Shown: positions 1 to 8,176, counted from the first letter of the stretch. The stretch: 52,288 bases of DNA from JAEUTH01 sp044230205 (GCA_044230205.1 JBGARN010000013.1:1-52288); one strand, 5' to 3'. A program made the numbers and translations. Notes: a model not told the origin generated them from the sequence alone.

Positions 1-1
1 G

Positions 2-760
2 CTTAATAAGAGCACACTGGTTTATTTACAGCAAACCAATTCAAAAGGTAATAATTTTATTGCCGCTTTGCCAAGTAATCTTACCATGATCAATGAAATG
101 GCAAAATACATCAGCACCAACTATTATAATGATAAATTGATAATTGCCTATCGTGATACTAAAAAGGAAAAAGAACTTGCTGATTGGATTTCAGCCCGTA
201 TAGATAGCCTGATGAACGATTCAGGCAGATGTATAAAAGTAAATTACAGCACTGAGAAAGCTGAAGGGTTGAAAAAGAAATTGTCAGCCACAAAGAAAAA
301 TCTGATAATAATTGCTTCGTCAGATGAAGCATTCATTTCACCTTTTATTACTCAGTTGGTTGAATATACCGAGGAATTTAAAATACAGGTTTGCGGAATG
401 CCAACCTGGGAAAACTTTGAAACTACCGCCCTTGCAAATCTCGAAAAGCTGGAAACGATTATTTTCTCATCCGGATATATTAACTACGAAAATCCTGAAC
501 TTAAAATGTTCCGAAAACAATTTATAAGCAAATATGGTGCTGACCCCACCTTGCAAGCTTATTATGGTTTCTACCTTGCCAAGGGTTTTATGAATGCTTT
601 TACCAACAAGAACAAATCGTGGTTTGATATGGTTGAAAACAATAAGGAATTTTTTAACACTGATTTGTTTCGCTTTTCAGGAACTACAACCGGTGGTTTT
701 GAAAACAGCCATGTAACCATTTTAAAATATAAGGATTACCAGTTGCAGCCGCAGAATTAG
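2..760 (+). CDS. C-terminal part of a LysM/periplasmic-binding-like protein (partial)
   Basis: The frame is open from base 2 without a convincing start, so only the C-terminal ~252 residues are present. The visible part has the alternating strand/helix character of a type I periplasmic-binding fold (peripla_BP_6-like), including a late YYGFYLAKGFMNAF helix typical of the 'amino acid ABC transporter substrate-binding' domain. In Bacteroidota such domains are often fused behind N-terminal LysM repeats, and a gene of this kind often lies directly upstream of guaA; both points are family knowledge, and the LysM part would lie outside the window. It would act in the periplasm, perhaps on the cell wall. 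No transporter genes are adjacent, so a transport role is not supported. Confidence 0.6.
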   Translation, partial: LNKSTLVYLQQTNSKGNNFIAALPSNLTMINEMAKYISTNYYNDKLIIAYRDTKKEKELADWISARIDSLMNDSGRCIKVNYSTEKAEGLKKKLSATKKNLIIIASSDEAFISPFITQLVEYTEEFKIQVCGMPTWENFETTALANLEKLETIIFSSGYINYENPELKMFRKQFISKYGADPTLQAYYGFYLAKGFMNAFTNKNKSWFDMVENNKEFFNTDLFRFSGTTTGGFENSHVTILKYKDYQLQPQN

Positions 761-838
761 AAAAATCGTTTAGCTGGTTTATAACTAATAAGGTGTTAGC
801 GCAATCGAATAACCACTAAATTTCTACTTTCGCGCGCT

Positions 839-2368
839 ATGCATCAAACCATATTAATTATTGATTTTGGCTCGCAATACACGCAACTTATTGCACGCAG
901 GGTGCGCGAGTTAAATGTGTATTGCGAAATTCATCCTTACAATCACCTGCCTCAACTATCCGATCACATCAAAGGAGTAATTTTTTCAGGCAGTCCGGCA
1001 TCGGTGCGCGATAATGAAGCACCAGAAATTGACACACAGCTTTTCAGAAAAAAGTTTCCTGTATTGGGCATTTGCTATGGAGCCCAATTAATGGCGCATC
1101 AGAATGGCGGCCTGGTAGCACCATCGAACACCCGCGAATATGGCCGTGCACACTTGCAGATCAAAGCTGAAGGGAAAGAAATATTCAACAATGTTTCATC
1201 ACAATCGCAGGTGTGGATGAGCCATGCTGATACGATTAAAGAAGTGCCTGCTGATTTTGAAATAATTGCTTCAACTGGCGATGTTAAAGTAGCTGCATAT
1301 CACATTAAAGGTGAAAAAACTTATGGCCTGCAGTTTCATCCCGAAGTGGTGCACAGCGATGAAGGCAAAAAGATATTAGAAAATTTTTTGAAGAATGTGT
1401 GCGGATGTTCCATGGACTGGACTCCCGGTTCGTTTATTGATGAAACGGTGGCATCGCTTAAAGCGCAGCTAAAAGATGATAAAGTAATACTTGGCTTATC
1501 AGGCGGTGTGGATAGCAGTGTGGCTGCGGCTTTAATAAGCAAAGCTATTGGCACTAACCTCACCTGCATTTTTGTTGATAATGGTTTGTTGCGCAAAAAT
1601 GAATTTGAACAGGTGCTGCATGCATTCGAAAATTTTGATGTAAACATTATAGGTGTTGATGCGCGCGAAAAATTTTACTCGGCATTAAAAGGCATCTCTG
1701 ACCCTGAGCAAAAAAGAAAAATAATAGGCAAAGTTTTTATTGATGTGTTTGATGAGGAATCGCATAAGATACAAGGCGTAAAATGGCTGGCACAGGGAAC
1801 CATTTATCCTGATGTGATAGAAAGTGTAAGTGTGAAAGGCCCATCGGCCACCATTAAGTCGCATCACAATGTTGGCGGACTACCTGAAAAGATGAAGCTT
1901 AAATTAGTAGAGCCTTTAAAAACTTTATTTAAAGATGAAGTTCGCCTTATAGGCAAAGCACTAAACATTGATGAGCATTTATTAAGCCGTCACCCCTTTC
2001 CCGGGCCGGGGCTGGGCATAAGAATACTTGGCGACATTACTCCCGAAAAAGTGCACGTGTTGCAGCAGGCTGATGAAATTTTTATTGAAGGACTGCGCAA
2101 GCATAACCTGTATCATAAAACATGGCAGGCTGCAACCATTTTATTGCCTGTACAAAGTGTGGGTGTTATGGGCGATGAACGCACTTATGAAAACTGCGTA
2201 GTGTTGCGTGCTGTTACTAGCACCGATGGAATGACAGCCGACTGGGCGCATCTCCCCTACGATTTTCTGGCAACCATCTCCAATCAAATCATCCGAAATG
2301 TAAAAGGCATTAACCGCGTGGTTTATGATATCTCATCAAAGCCGCCTGCTACTATTGAGTGGGAGTAA
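839..2368 (+). CDS. guaA: GMP synthase (glutamine-hydrolysing)
   Basis: Converts XMP, glutamine and ATP to GMP in purine synthesis. The 509-residue length is normal. The N-terminal class I amidotransferase domain has the nucleophile in GICYGAQ (Cys79) and the His167/Glu169 pair in QFHPE. The ATP-pyrophosphatase domain follows with the P-loop SGGVDSS at 221-227, and the C-terminal dimerisation domain ends in the usual KPPATIEWE. The ATG at 839 matches the family's start. A -7-like box TACTTTCG lies at 825-832, only 7 bases before the ATG, so the mRNA could have a very short leader. The gene is complete; palindromic repeats begin about 20 bases after its stop. Confidence 0.98.
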   Translation: MHQTILIIDFGSQYTQLIARRVRELNVYCEIHPYNHLPQLSDHIKGVIFSGSPASVRDNEAPEIDTQLFRKKFPVLGICYGAQLMAHQNGGLVAPSNTREYGRAHLQIKAEGKEIFNNVSSQSQVWMSHADTIKEVPADFEIIASTGDVKVAAYHIKGEKTYGLQFHPEVVHSDEGKKILENFLKNVCGCSMDWTPGSFIDETVASLKAQLKDDKVILGLSGGVDSSVAAALISKAIGTNLTCIFVDNGLLRKNEFEQVLHAFENFDVNIIGVDAREKFYSALKGISDPEQKRKIIGKVFIDVFDEESHKIQGVKWLAQGTIYPDVIESVSVKGPSATIKSHHNVGGLPEKMKLKLVEPLKTLFKDEVRLIGKALNIDEHLLSRHPFPGPGLGIRILGDITPEKVHVLQQADEIFIEGLRKHNLYHKTWQAATILLPVQSVGVMGDERTYENCVVLRAVTSTDGMTADWAHLPYDFLATISNQIIRNVKGINRVVYDISSKPPATIEWE

Positions 2369-2387
2369 AATTGGTTTTGCATTTCGT

Positions 2388-2519
2388 GTAGAGACGAACA
2401 ATTGTGCGTCTCTACATTGAGGTTTTTATTTCCGGTACACATGCACAATTGTGCGTCTCTACGTGGTCAACAATTCGGTTTTGCATTTCGTGTAGAGATG
2501 CACAATTGTGCGTCTCTGC
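2388..2519. repeat. Cluster of three copies of a 28-bp palindromic repeat
   Basis: The full element is a palindrome whose 14-base half is GTAGAGACGCACAA. Copies lie at 2388-2415 (one mismatch), 2443-2462 (right part only) and 2492-2519 (two mismatches). The first and third copies share the same left flank (GGTTTTGCATTTCGT), so a ~104-bp segment was probably duplicated. An exact copy sits at 5244-5271. Each copy can form a strong hairpin. This is a dispersed REP/MITE-like element; similar GTAGAGAC palindromes are common in some bacteria (general knowledge). It lies just after guaA and could terminate transcription or protect the 3' end. Confidence 0.85.
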
Positions 2520-2583
2520 ATTTTCCTGCCTTTTCGTAGAAAAAATTCTACAATAAAAAACGATTGAATTTATTTTTTTTGGC

Positions 2584-2601
2584 TTATGCGATATTGCATA
2601 A
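2584..2601. promoter_or_regulatory. Inverted repeat upstream of the FN3-family gene
   Basis: TTATGC-GATATT-GCATAA is an interrupted 6+6 inverted repeat 25 bases before the ATG at 2626. It could be an operator half-site pair or simply chance in AT-rich DNA; no factor can be named. Confidence 0.25.
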
Positions 2602-2625
2602 ACCACAATTAAAAAATTTAATCCG

Positions 2626-3147
2626 ATGAAAAAAAAACTGAAATTACCGAACACCAAAACAAATTGCAGCGGTGCTAAAAGTAACCGGGTGAACAAACTT
2701 CACCGTAAGGTTATTATTTTAATGAGCATGCCTACTCCTATTCATGCTGTTACGGCAGTGCTTGATATGCCTAATGATTACCATGGGCGTGCCGACAGGG
2801 CGCATGAAATTATTACTGCCTGCACCGGCAATGCTTATGTAACCATTGCTGCCGGTACTATTACTGCTGCCCTTGCCAAACTAACTGCATACAATGATGC
2901 AGCTACAGCCGCTGAGCGTGCGGCAGCCTACCCGCCATTGCATAATACGCTTAAATCGTTTATGGGCTTATTCCAGGATTTTGCCAATGATAATATTGAT
3001 AATGCAATAGTGATTATTGAGTCGGGTGGCTTTAAGGTTAAAAACATGAGTATTCCGCAAAGGCATGAGTTTAAGGCCGAAAACGGTGCCATATCGGGCG
3101 ATGTGGATTTAGTGGCTGAAGTGGCCTCTCCGGCAGTGTGTGCATAA
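2626..3147 (+). CDS. Small Bacteroidota FN3-family protein, C-terminally truncated
   Basis: A 173-residue protein with a basic N-terminus (MKKKLKLPNTK), an Ala/Thr-rich helical middle and then the start of a beta domain (GAISGDVDLVAEV). Small Bacteroidota proteins of about 200 residues with this layout end in a fibronectin type III domain (recognised from memory, no search). Here the frame stops at VCA just as that domain begins; recognisable pieces of the missing domain follow in the DNA (next entry). No clear signal peptide and no enzymatic motif are seen. The role of this family is unknown. It stands alone between repeat clusters. Confidence 0.55.
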   Translation: MKKKLKLPNTKTNCSGAKSNRVNKLHRKVIILMSMPTPIHAVTAVLDMPNDYHGRADRAHEIITACTGNAYVTIAAGTITAALAKLTAYNDAATAAERAAAYPPLHNTLKSFMGLFQDFANDNIDNAIVIIESGGFKVKNMSIPQRHEFKAENGAISGDVDLVAEVASPAVCA

Positions 3148-3309
3148 CTGGAAATTTTCTACTGACGTATTAATTATGTATGGCTCAGGGGAACATCACA
3201 AGCCCACACTCAGTATAGCACCGGTTTAAATGCGGGTGATAAGGCTTATTTCATTCATGAATTAGCGGCATACATGACGAGAGCTGCAACCGCAAAGCCA
3301 GGATTATGA
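3143..3309 (+). pseudogene. Decayed FN3 tail of the preceding gene
   Basis: Just past the stop at 3145-3147, a shifted frame starting at 3143 reads HNWKFSTD, the WxxSTD strand expected in this FN3 domain. From about 3172 the original frame reads NYVWLRG and then GLNAGDKAYFIHE, matching the expected G-L-x-x-G-x-x-x-Y-F-x-H strand, and ends at 3307-3309. So two compensating small indels appear to have broken the domain. This could be true decay or sequence error. The call rests on residue patterns only. Confidence 0.5.
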
Positions 3310-3351
3310 ACTGATCATCGTGATAAGTTACATGCAGACACAATTCTAAGA

Positions 3352-3540
3352 AAGCGTTCGTTGCTCTGTAAGCAGCGAACGCTTTTACATAATTAAGATT
3401 CGCTGCTCTATGAATTGCGTTTGCATTTTATGATTAGCGAGCGCATTTCTATAGTTAAGGTTCGCTATTCTTTAAAAAGCGTTCGTTGCTCTGTAAGCAG
3501 CGAGCGCTTTTACATAAAAAAGGTTCGCTGGTTATGAAAT
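3352..3540. repeat. Three ~62-bp tandem hairpin repeats
   Basis: Units begin at about 3354, 3417 and 3479. Units 1 and 3 share a near-identical hairpin (3352-3384 and 3477-3509): stem AAGCGTTCGTTGCT, loop CTGTA, and a complementary arm followed by TTTACAT. Unit 2 is diverged but keeps the layout (GCGTTTGC...GCGAGCGC). Each unit ends with a TTCGCT motif. The stems plus short T tracts look terminator-like. The rest of the 3310-3654 gap contains no gene I can support. Confidence 0.75.
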
Positions 3541-3654
3541 CAAGTTCGCTGGTATAAGAATCGGGTCTCCATGTGCAGTTTTAAGATTTTTGATATTAAA
3601 AATAACCCTACATTTAACAGCATTATCGCGATAGTTATCGGCACTAAAAGCATT

Positions 3655-5247
3655 ATGAAAACAAAACTTACTTTATCAATACTACTTCTTATAATGTTAT
3701 TTGTTTTTGAAAAAGGAATGGCACAGGCGCCAAGCTGGGCTTGGGCGCAGGGTGCGGGAGGAACTGATGAGGATTATAGCTGTGGCATTACCACTGATGC
3801 AAACGGAAATGTATTGGTAACAGGTTACTTTAGCAGTGATTCCATCACATTCGGAGCAACTACTTTAACCAATACAAGTACTGGGAGTTGGGATATATTT
3901 ATAGTAAAATACGATGCTTCGGGCAATGTACTGTGGGCAAAGTCAGTGGGTGGAACTTCTAGTGAGAATGGCCATGAAATTGCTACCGATGCAAACGGGA
4001 ATGTCTTTGTAACAGGTCATTTTTCTAGTTCTTCTATTAGTTTTGGAACCACTGTTTTAACTAATAATGGTAGTAATGATATTTTTATTGTAAAATATGA
4101 TGCTTCGGGTAATGTGCTCTGGGCCCATTCGGCAGGTGGAACCGGTTCTGATATTGGCAATGATATTAGTTGCGATGTAAGTGGAAATATTTTGGTGGAT
4201 ATTTTTATTGCCAAATACGATCCTTCAGGAAATGCACTTTGGGCAAAATCTGCAGGTGGAACTTTAAATGACAATGCAAAAGCCATCTCAACTGATGCGA
4301 TAGGAAATGTGGTGGTTACAGGTTCGTTTCTTAGCGCCTCCCTTACTTTCGGAACAACTACTTTAAGTCATTCAGGAAGTACATCAACCACCGATATTTT
4401 TATTGTAAAATATGATGCTTCTGGAAATATCCTTTGGGCTAAATCAGCAGAAGGGGGTAAATCTGATGAAGGTTCTAACATTACCACCGATTCAATTGGA
4501 AATATATTAGTAACAGGAAGTTTTAATAGTGACTCCGTCATTTTCGGGACAGCTTTTTTAATCAATTCGAATATAGGCTTTTTTGACCTATTTGTTTTAA
4601 AATATGATGCTTCTGGTAATCTGCTTTGGAGTAAATCATCGGGCGGAAATTTTAATGATAAGGGACAAAATATTTCCGCTGCTTCAAACGGAAGTATGAT
4701 TGTAACAGGTTTCTTTGGAAGTTCTTCAATCACTTTCGGAACAACTGTGTTAACTAATGTGGGTGGCTTTGATATTTTTATTGTAAAATACGATGATTCA
4801 GGCAATATAAATTGGGTGCAATCAATAGCAGGAACTTCCTCTGAAATTTGCAATGGAATTTTTAATGATGCAAACGGGAATGTACTTGTTACAGGTTACT
4901 TTCAAAGTGATTCAATCACTTTCGGAACCACTATTTTAAACAATGTTGGAAACTTAGATATTTTTATTGCTAAATTAAATAGCTCAACCGGTATCTCCGA
5001 ACAAATCCCAAACAACAACCTAACCCCCTACCCCAACCCATCCACCGATTACATCACCATCAATACAAACAGCAATAAAAAACAGGTAATCACCATTACT
5101 GATATAACCGGTCAACTAATTTACAGCACCACTACCCTATCTGATAAAACAATAATCAATACAAAAGATTTTCCGCAAGGGGTATATGCCGTGCAGGTGC
5201 AGGCAGGCAATGCAGTGCAAATAATGAAGGTTGTTGTTGCGAGGTAG
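3655..5247 (+). CDS. SBBP-repeat beta-propeller protein with T9SS sorting domain
   Basis: An upstream in-frame ATG exists at 3571, but the ATG at 3655 starts a proper signal peptide (MKTKLTLSILLLIMLFVFEKGMAQ), giving 530 residues. The body is a series of ~62-residue SBBP-type repeats with the pattern TDANGNVLVTGYF..SITFG...DIFIVKYDASGNVLWAKS, expected to form a secreted beta-propeller. The last ~80 residues are a type A T9SS sorting domain (YPNPSTDYITI, ITDITGQLIY, FPQGVYAVQVQAG, KVVVAR), so it is probably exported across the outer membrane and attached to the surface. One repeat is 22 residues short (around 4195). Its stop codon TAG (5245-5247) lies inside the palindrome at 5244-5271. Function beyond surface display is unknown. 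Confidence 0.85.
   Translation: MKTKLTLSILLLIMLFVFEKGMAQAPSWAWAQGAGGTDEDYSCGITTDANGNVLVTGYFSSDSITFGATTLTNTSTGSWDIFIVKYDASGNVLWAKSVGGTSSENGHEIATDANGNVFVTGHFSSSSISFGTTVLTNNGSNDIFIVKYDASGNVLWAHSAGGTGSDIGNDISCDVSGNILVDIFIAKYDPSGNALWAKSAGGTLNDNAKAISTDAIGNVVVTGSFLSASLTFGTTTLSHSGSTSTTDIFIVKYDASGNILWAKSAEGGKSDEGSNITTDSIGNILVTGSFNSDSVIFGTAFLINSNIGFFDLFVLKYDASGNLLWSKSSGGNFNDKGQNISAASNGSMIVTGFFGSSSITFGTTVLTNVGGFDIFIVKYDDSGNINWVQSIAGTSSEICNGIFNDANGNVLVTGYFQSDSITFGTTILNNVGNLDIFIAKLNSSTGISEQIPNNNLTPYPNPSTDYITINTNSNKKQVITITDITGQLIYSTTTLSDKTIINTKDFPQGVYAVQVQAGNAVQIMKVVVAR
3750..4965 (+). repeat. In-gene ~190-bp tandem repeats encoding the SBBP units
   Basis: The phrase GATATTTTTATTGTAAAATA and close variants recur in register (for example near 4078, 4198, 4393 and 4768), each followed by a D-A/P-S-G-N codon block. 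High DNA-level identity suggests recent unit duplication and makes the array prone to recombination; the short unit near 4195 fits a 66-bp deletion. Confidence 0.75.
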
Positions 5248-5271
5248 AGACGCACAATTGTGCGTCTCTAC
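5244..5271. terminator. Perfect 28-bp palindrome between convergent genes
   Basis: An exact palindrome with half GTAGAGACGCACAA and no loop bases beyond the centre. It contains the TAG stop of the plus-strand gene (5245-5247), and the minus-strand gene's stop begins at the very next base (5272-5274). It can fold on either transcript and could serve as a bidirectional terminator, though it lacks a T tract. It belongs to the same family as the copies at 2388-2519. Confidence 0.6.
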
Positions 5272-5682
5272 TCAATCCAAATCATCCACAGATATTTCCA
5301 CTGCAGGATCCCAGAAAAGCTTTTTAAAATCTTTCACCTTATCATTTACTACAATTATTCCTTCACTTTCCAATAGCTGCTGCATCATTTGTGGTGAGCC
5401 AAAGTGATGTTTGCCGGTCAGCAAGCCGTTTCTGTTTACCACACGCTGTGCAGGTACAGGCGGTTTTGCAAGATGCGATGCATTCATAGCCCAGCCCACC
5501 ATGCGCGATGAATTAGCAGTACCCAGACATTTTGCAATCGCTCCATAAGAAGTAACTCTGCCATAAGGAATCAGGCGAACTACTTCAAACACACTTTCAA
5601 AAAATGACTCTTCGTTATAAGTGCTCTTGATTTTCTTTGGTGATTTCTTTTTCGCTTTCACCTGCAACCTTTTTTGTTTCAT
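5272..5682 (-). CDS. Alkyltransferase-like protein (MGMT family without the catalytic cysteine)
   Basis: 136 residues: a Lys-rich N-terminus (1-20), then the DNA-binding domain of the O6-alkylguanine-DNA alkyltransferase family (VFEVVRLIPYGRVTSYGAIA, SSRMVGWAMNAS, VVNRNGLLTGKHHF). The active-site motif PCHRV is here PAQRVV (77-82), so the acceptor cysteine is absent. Such alkyltransferase-like (ATL) proteins are known to bind alkylated guanines and pass them to nucleotide excision repair. The reading that this protein does the same is inference from the family. The start could be later, as the first 20 residues are not part of the domain. Confidence 0.85.
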   Translation of the reverse strand: MKQKRLQVKAKKKSPKKIKSTYNEESFFESVFEVVRLIPYGRVTSYGAIAKCLGTANSSRMVGWAMNASHLAKPPVPAQRVVNRNGLLTGKHHFGSPQMMQQLLESEGIIVVNDKVKDFKKLFWDPAVEISVDDLD

Positions 5683-5701
5683 GATGAAAAAGTAAAGGTT
5701 A

Positions 5702-6348
5702 TCAGTTTCTCAAATCAACTTCTTCTACTCCCGGGTAGTTAGCTTTATTAAACATAAAAACAGACTCATCGGCAGCAACATTGGGTTTAAATTCAAGAAC
5801 ATTGTACGTAAGGTTGGTGCCGCTCTTCTGATATATGGTAGCTTCTGTGATATATTTTTCCGATTTATTAATAACCAGCTTTACCCTGGAAAAATTCCTT
5901 TTTGCATCCTCAGGTACCAGTTCAACAATCTGCATTTGCTTCCCTCCTATCGTTTTTTCGCCACTGTATTTCGATTTAAAACCTGTTTCATACATGGTAA
6001 AAATGTTATTCGAGTTATGGAAAGTTCCGGGTCGCTTTTCGGATCATTAATCTGCACTTCATTGGCATCTTTCAGATAAGTCCATATAACCTTACCATCA
6101 GAAATAATTTCCTGTGAACCCATTACCACTTTATACATTGGGCCTTTCAGCAAAAGAGTTCCTGTCTGATTTTCGGCTGATTTGCTCTTCTGATCCACAA
6201 CGCTGATTTTAAATTTTGCCGAAACAGTTTTGTATGATTTATACTTTGCACTTACACTTTTTAAAATTTCCTGTGCCTTAGGATCAACCTGCGCCCATGC
6301 AAATTGGCTTACCAAAACAGCAGCAACTAACATCTTCAATACTTTCAT
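5702..6348 (-). pseudogene. LolA-family outer-membrane lipoprotein carrier protein, frameshifted
   Basis: Two overlapping frames make one LolA-like protein. The first (6348-5947) has a signal peptide (MKVLKMLVAAVLVSQFAWAQ) and the LolA start (DPKAQEILKSVSAKYKSYKTVSAKF...GKVIWTYLKDANEVQINDP). The second carries the rest (SNNIFTMYETGFKSKY...VKLVINKSEKYITEATIYQKSG...FKPNVAADESVFMFNKANYPGVEEVDLR). The frame change is at the CCGGG run at 6027-6031 (plus-strand bases), where one lost base would explain everything. LolA carries lipoproteins across the periplasm and is normally important, so either this is a paralogue in decay or the base is a sequence error. Confidence 0.8.
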
Positions 6349-6498
6349 AGTTTATTATTTTTAGCAAGGCAAAAGTAATTTTTAAACTGAATATTCTTTT
6401 GCTTTAAACATCTGTAAACAACTGTTAAACCAAAGATGTTGATTTACTGCCGGGCTCATCCTTTTTTCATATTGTTGCTTAAAAGTTATCCGAAATTG

Positions 6499-6527
6499 TT
6501 TGTGATGCATTAATAAAATTACATTTG
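6499..6527 (+). promoter_or_regulatory. Bacteroidota-type promoter of pyrG
   Basis: -33 element TTTG at 6499-6502 and -7 element TACATTTG (TAnnTTTG) at 6520-6527, 17 bases apart, with the ATG of pyrG 35 bases downstream. This matches the known primary sigma factor consensus of the phylum. Confidence 0.6.
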
Positions 6528-6562
6528 CATCCCGTGTTCATCTTTCAAACACACTCCAATTT

Positions 6563-8176
6563 ATGAACCCGGTAAAGTATATTTTTGTTACAGGCGGTGT
6601 AACCTCATCACTTGGCAAGGGAATTATTTCAGCATCACTTGCAAAGCTGCTCCAGGCGCGTGGTTACAGGGTAACCATTCAAAAGCTCGATCCTTATATT
6701 AATGTTGACCCCGGAACATTAAATCCCTATGAACATGGCGAATGTTTTGTAACTAATGATGGCGCTGAAACCGACCTTGACCTGGGTCACTATGAGCGAT
6801 TTTTGAATGTTCCTACTTCACAGGCCAATAATGTTACAACGGGCCGTATTTATCAGACCGTAATTAACAAAGAACGCGAAGGTGCCTACCTGGGAAAAAC
6901 TGTGCAGATTATTCCCCACATTACTGATGAAATTAAACGCAGGATAAAACTGCTGGGCGAAACCGGTGAATACGATATAATCATTACTGAAATTGGAGGC
7001 ACTGTTGGCGATATTGAATCGCTTCCATTTATTGAAAGTGTGCGTCAGCTCAATTGGGAAATGCATTCCAATACATGCGTTATTCATCTAACCCTTCTGC
7101 CGTTTTTAAATACTACAGGCGAATTAAAAACCAAACCGACACAACACAGTGTTAAAGCATTGCTTGAATATGGAATTCAGCCTGATATCCTGGTTTGCAG
7201 AACTGAAAAACATATACCTGTAGAAATGCGAAGAAAAATTGCGCTGTTCTGTAACGTAAATGTAAATGCAGTAATTGAAAGTATTGATGCAAGCACTATT
7301 TACGATGTACCCATCATGATGCTGAAGGAGCAGCTTGACAAAGTGGTATTAGCTAAATTAAAGCTGGCTATGCGGCATGAGCCCGACCTTTCTACCTGGA
7401 AGAATTTTTTAGGCAAGCTTAAAAATCCCGTACACGAAACCACCATAGGGCTTGTTGGTAAATATGTTGAACTACGCGATGCCTATAAATCAATAAACGA
7501 AGCATTGATACATGCCGGAGTGGCCAATGAATGTAAGGTAAATATCGTATGGATTCATTCTGAAAAATTAGATGAACATATTGTAGCAGAAAAATTACAG
7601 GGCTTAAACGGAATATTGGTAGCGCCCGGGTTTGGCAGCCGCGGCACAGAAGGAAAAATAGCTGCTGTGCAATATGCACGCGAAAATAAAATACCATTTT
7701 TGGGTATATGCCTGGGTATGCAGTTTGCCGTGGTTGAATTTGCGCGCAATGTGCTTGGATTAAAAGATGCCAACTCAACTGAGATGAATCCTCATACTAA
7801 AAATCCTGTTATCGATATTATGGAGGACCAAAAAAAGGTCACCAGCAAAGGCGGCACCATGCGGCTTGGTAAATATCCGTGCAACCTGCTTAAGGGTTCC
7901 AAAATAGGGCACATTTATAATGGCCGTACAAGAATTAATGAACGCCATCGCCACCGCTATGAGTTCAATAATAAATATCTCAAGAAATTTGACGAAGCCG
8001 GATTTACTGCTTCAGGCATAAATCCTGATGAGAACCTTGTTGAAATAATGGAATTAAAAGCGCACCCGTTTTTTATTGGAGTGCAGTTTCATCCCGAGTA
8101 TAAAAGCACAGTTGAAAATCCTCACCCGCTGTTTGTAAAATTTATTAAAGCAGCTATGGAAAATAAAAACATTTAA
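6563..8176 (+). CDS. pyrG: CTP synthase
   Basis: Makes CTP from UTP, glutamine and ATP. 537 residues, the usual length. The N-terminal synthetase domain begins with KYIFVTGGVTSSLGKGI, holding the P-loop. The C-terminal class I amidotransferase domain has GICLGMQ (nucleophile Cys383) and FHPE (His510, Glu512). The ATG at 6563 is the family start and lies behind a good promoter. The gene is intact. The DUF1761 gene follows 28 bases later and may be cotranscribed. Confidence 0.98.
   Translation: MNPVKYIFVTGGVTSSLGKGIISASLAKLLQARGYRVTIQKLDPYINVDPGTLNPYEHGECFVTNDGAETDLDLGHYERFLNVPTSQANNVTTGRIYQTVINKEREGAYLGKTVQIIPHITDEIKRRIKLLGETGEYDIIITEIGGTVGDIESLPFIESVRQLNWEMHSNTCVIHLTLLPFLNTTGELKTKPTQHSVKALLEYGIQPDILVCRTEKHIPVEMRRKIALFCNVNVNAVIESIDASTIYDVPIMMLKEQLDKVVLAKLKLAMRHEPDLSTWKNFLGKLKNPVHETTIGLVGKYVELRDAYKSINEALIHAGVANECKVNIVWIHSEKLDEHIVAEKLQGLNGILVAPGFGSRGTEGKIAAVQYARENKIPFLGICLGMQFAVVEFARNVLGLKDANSTEMNPHTKNPVIDIMEDQKKVTSKGGTMRLGKYPCNLLKGSKIGHIYNGRTRINERHRHRYEFNNKYLKKFDEAGFTASGINPDENLVEIMELKAHPFFIGVQFHPEYKSTVENPHPLFVKFIKAAMENKNI

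Noticed and set aside
2412..2696. Minus-strand 94-codon frame
   Set aside because: It arises from the palindromic repeats (repeated ETHNCA motifs) and overlaps a better plus-strand gene.
3352..3540. CRISPR-like repeats
   Set aside because: Only three units of ~62 bases, diverged and without unique spacers or cas genes; they are hairpin tandem repeats.
3571..3654. Earlier ATG start of the SBBP protein
   Set aside because: It would put 28 non-signal residues before a clear signal peptide that starts at 3655.
5702..5995. Separate small gene
   Set aside because: It is the second half of the LolA-like protein after a single-base frameshift.
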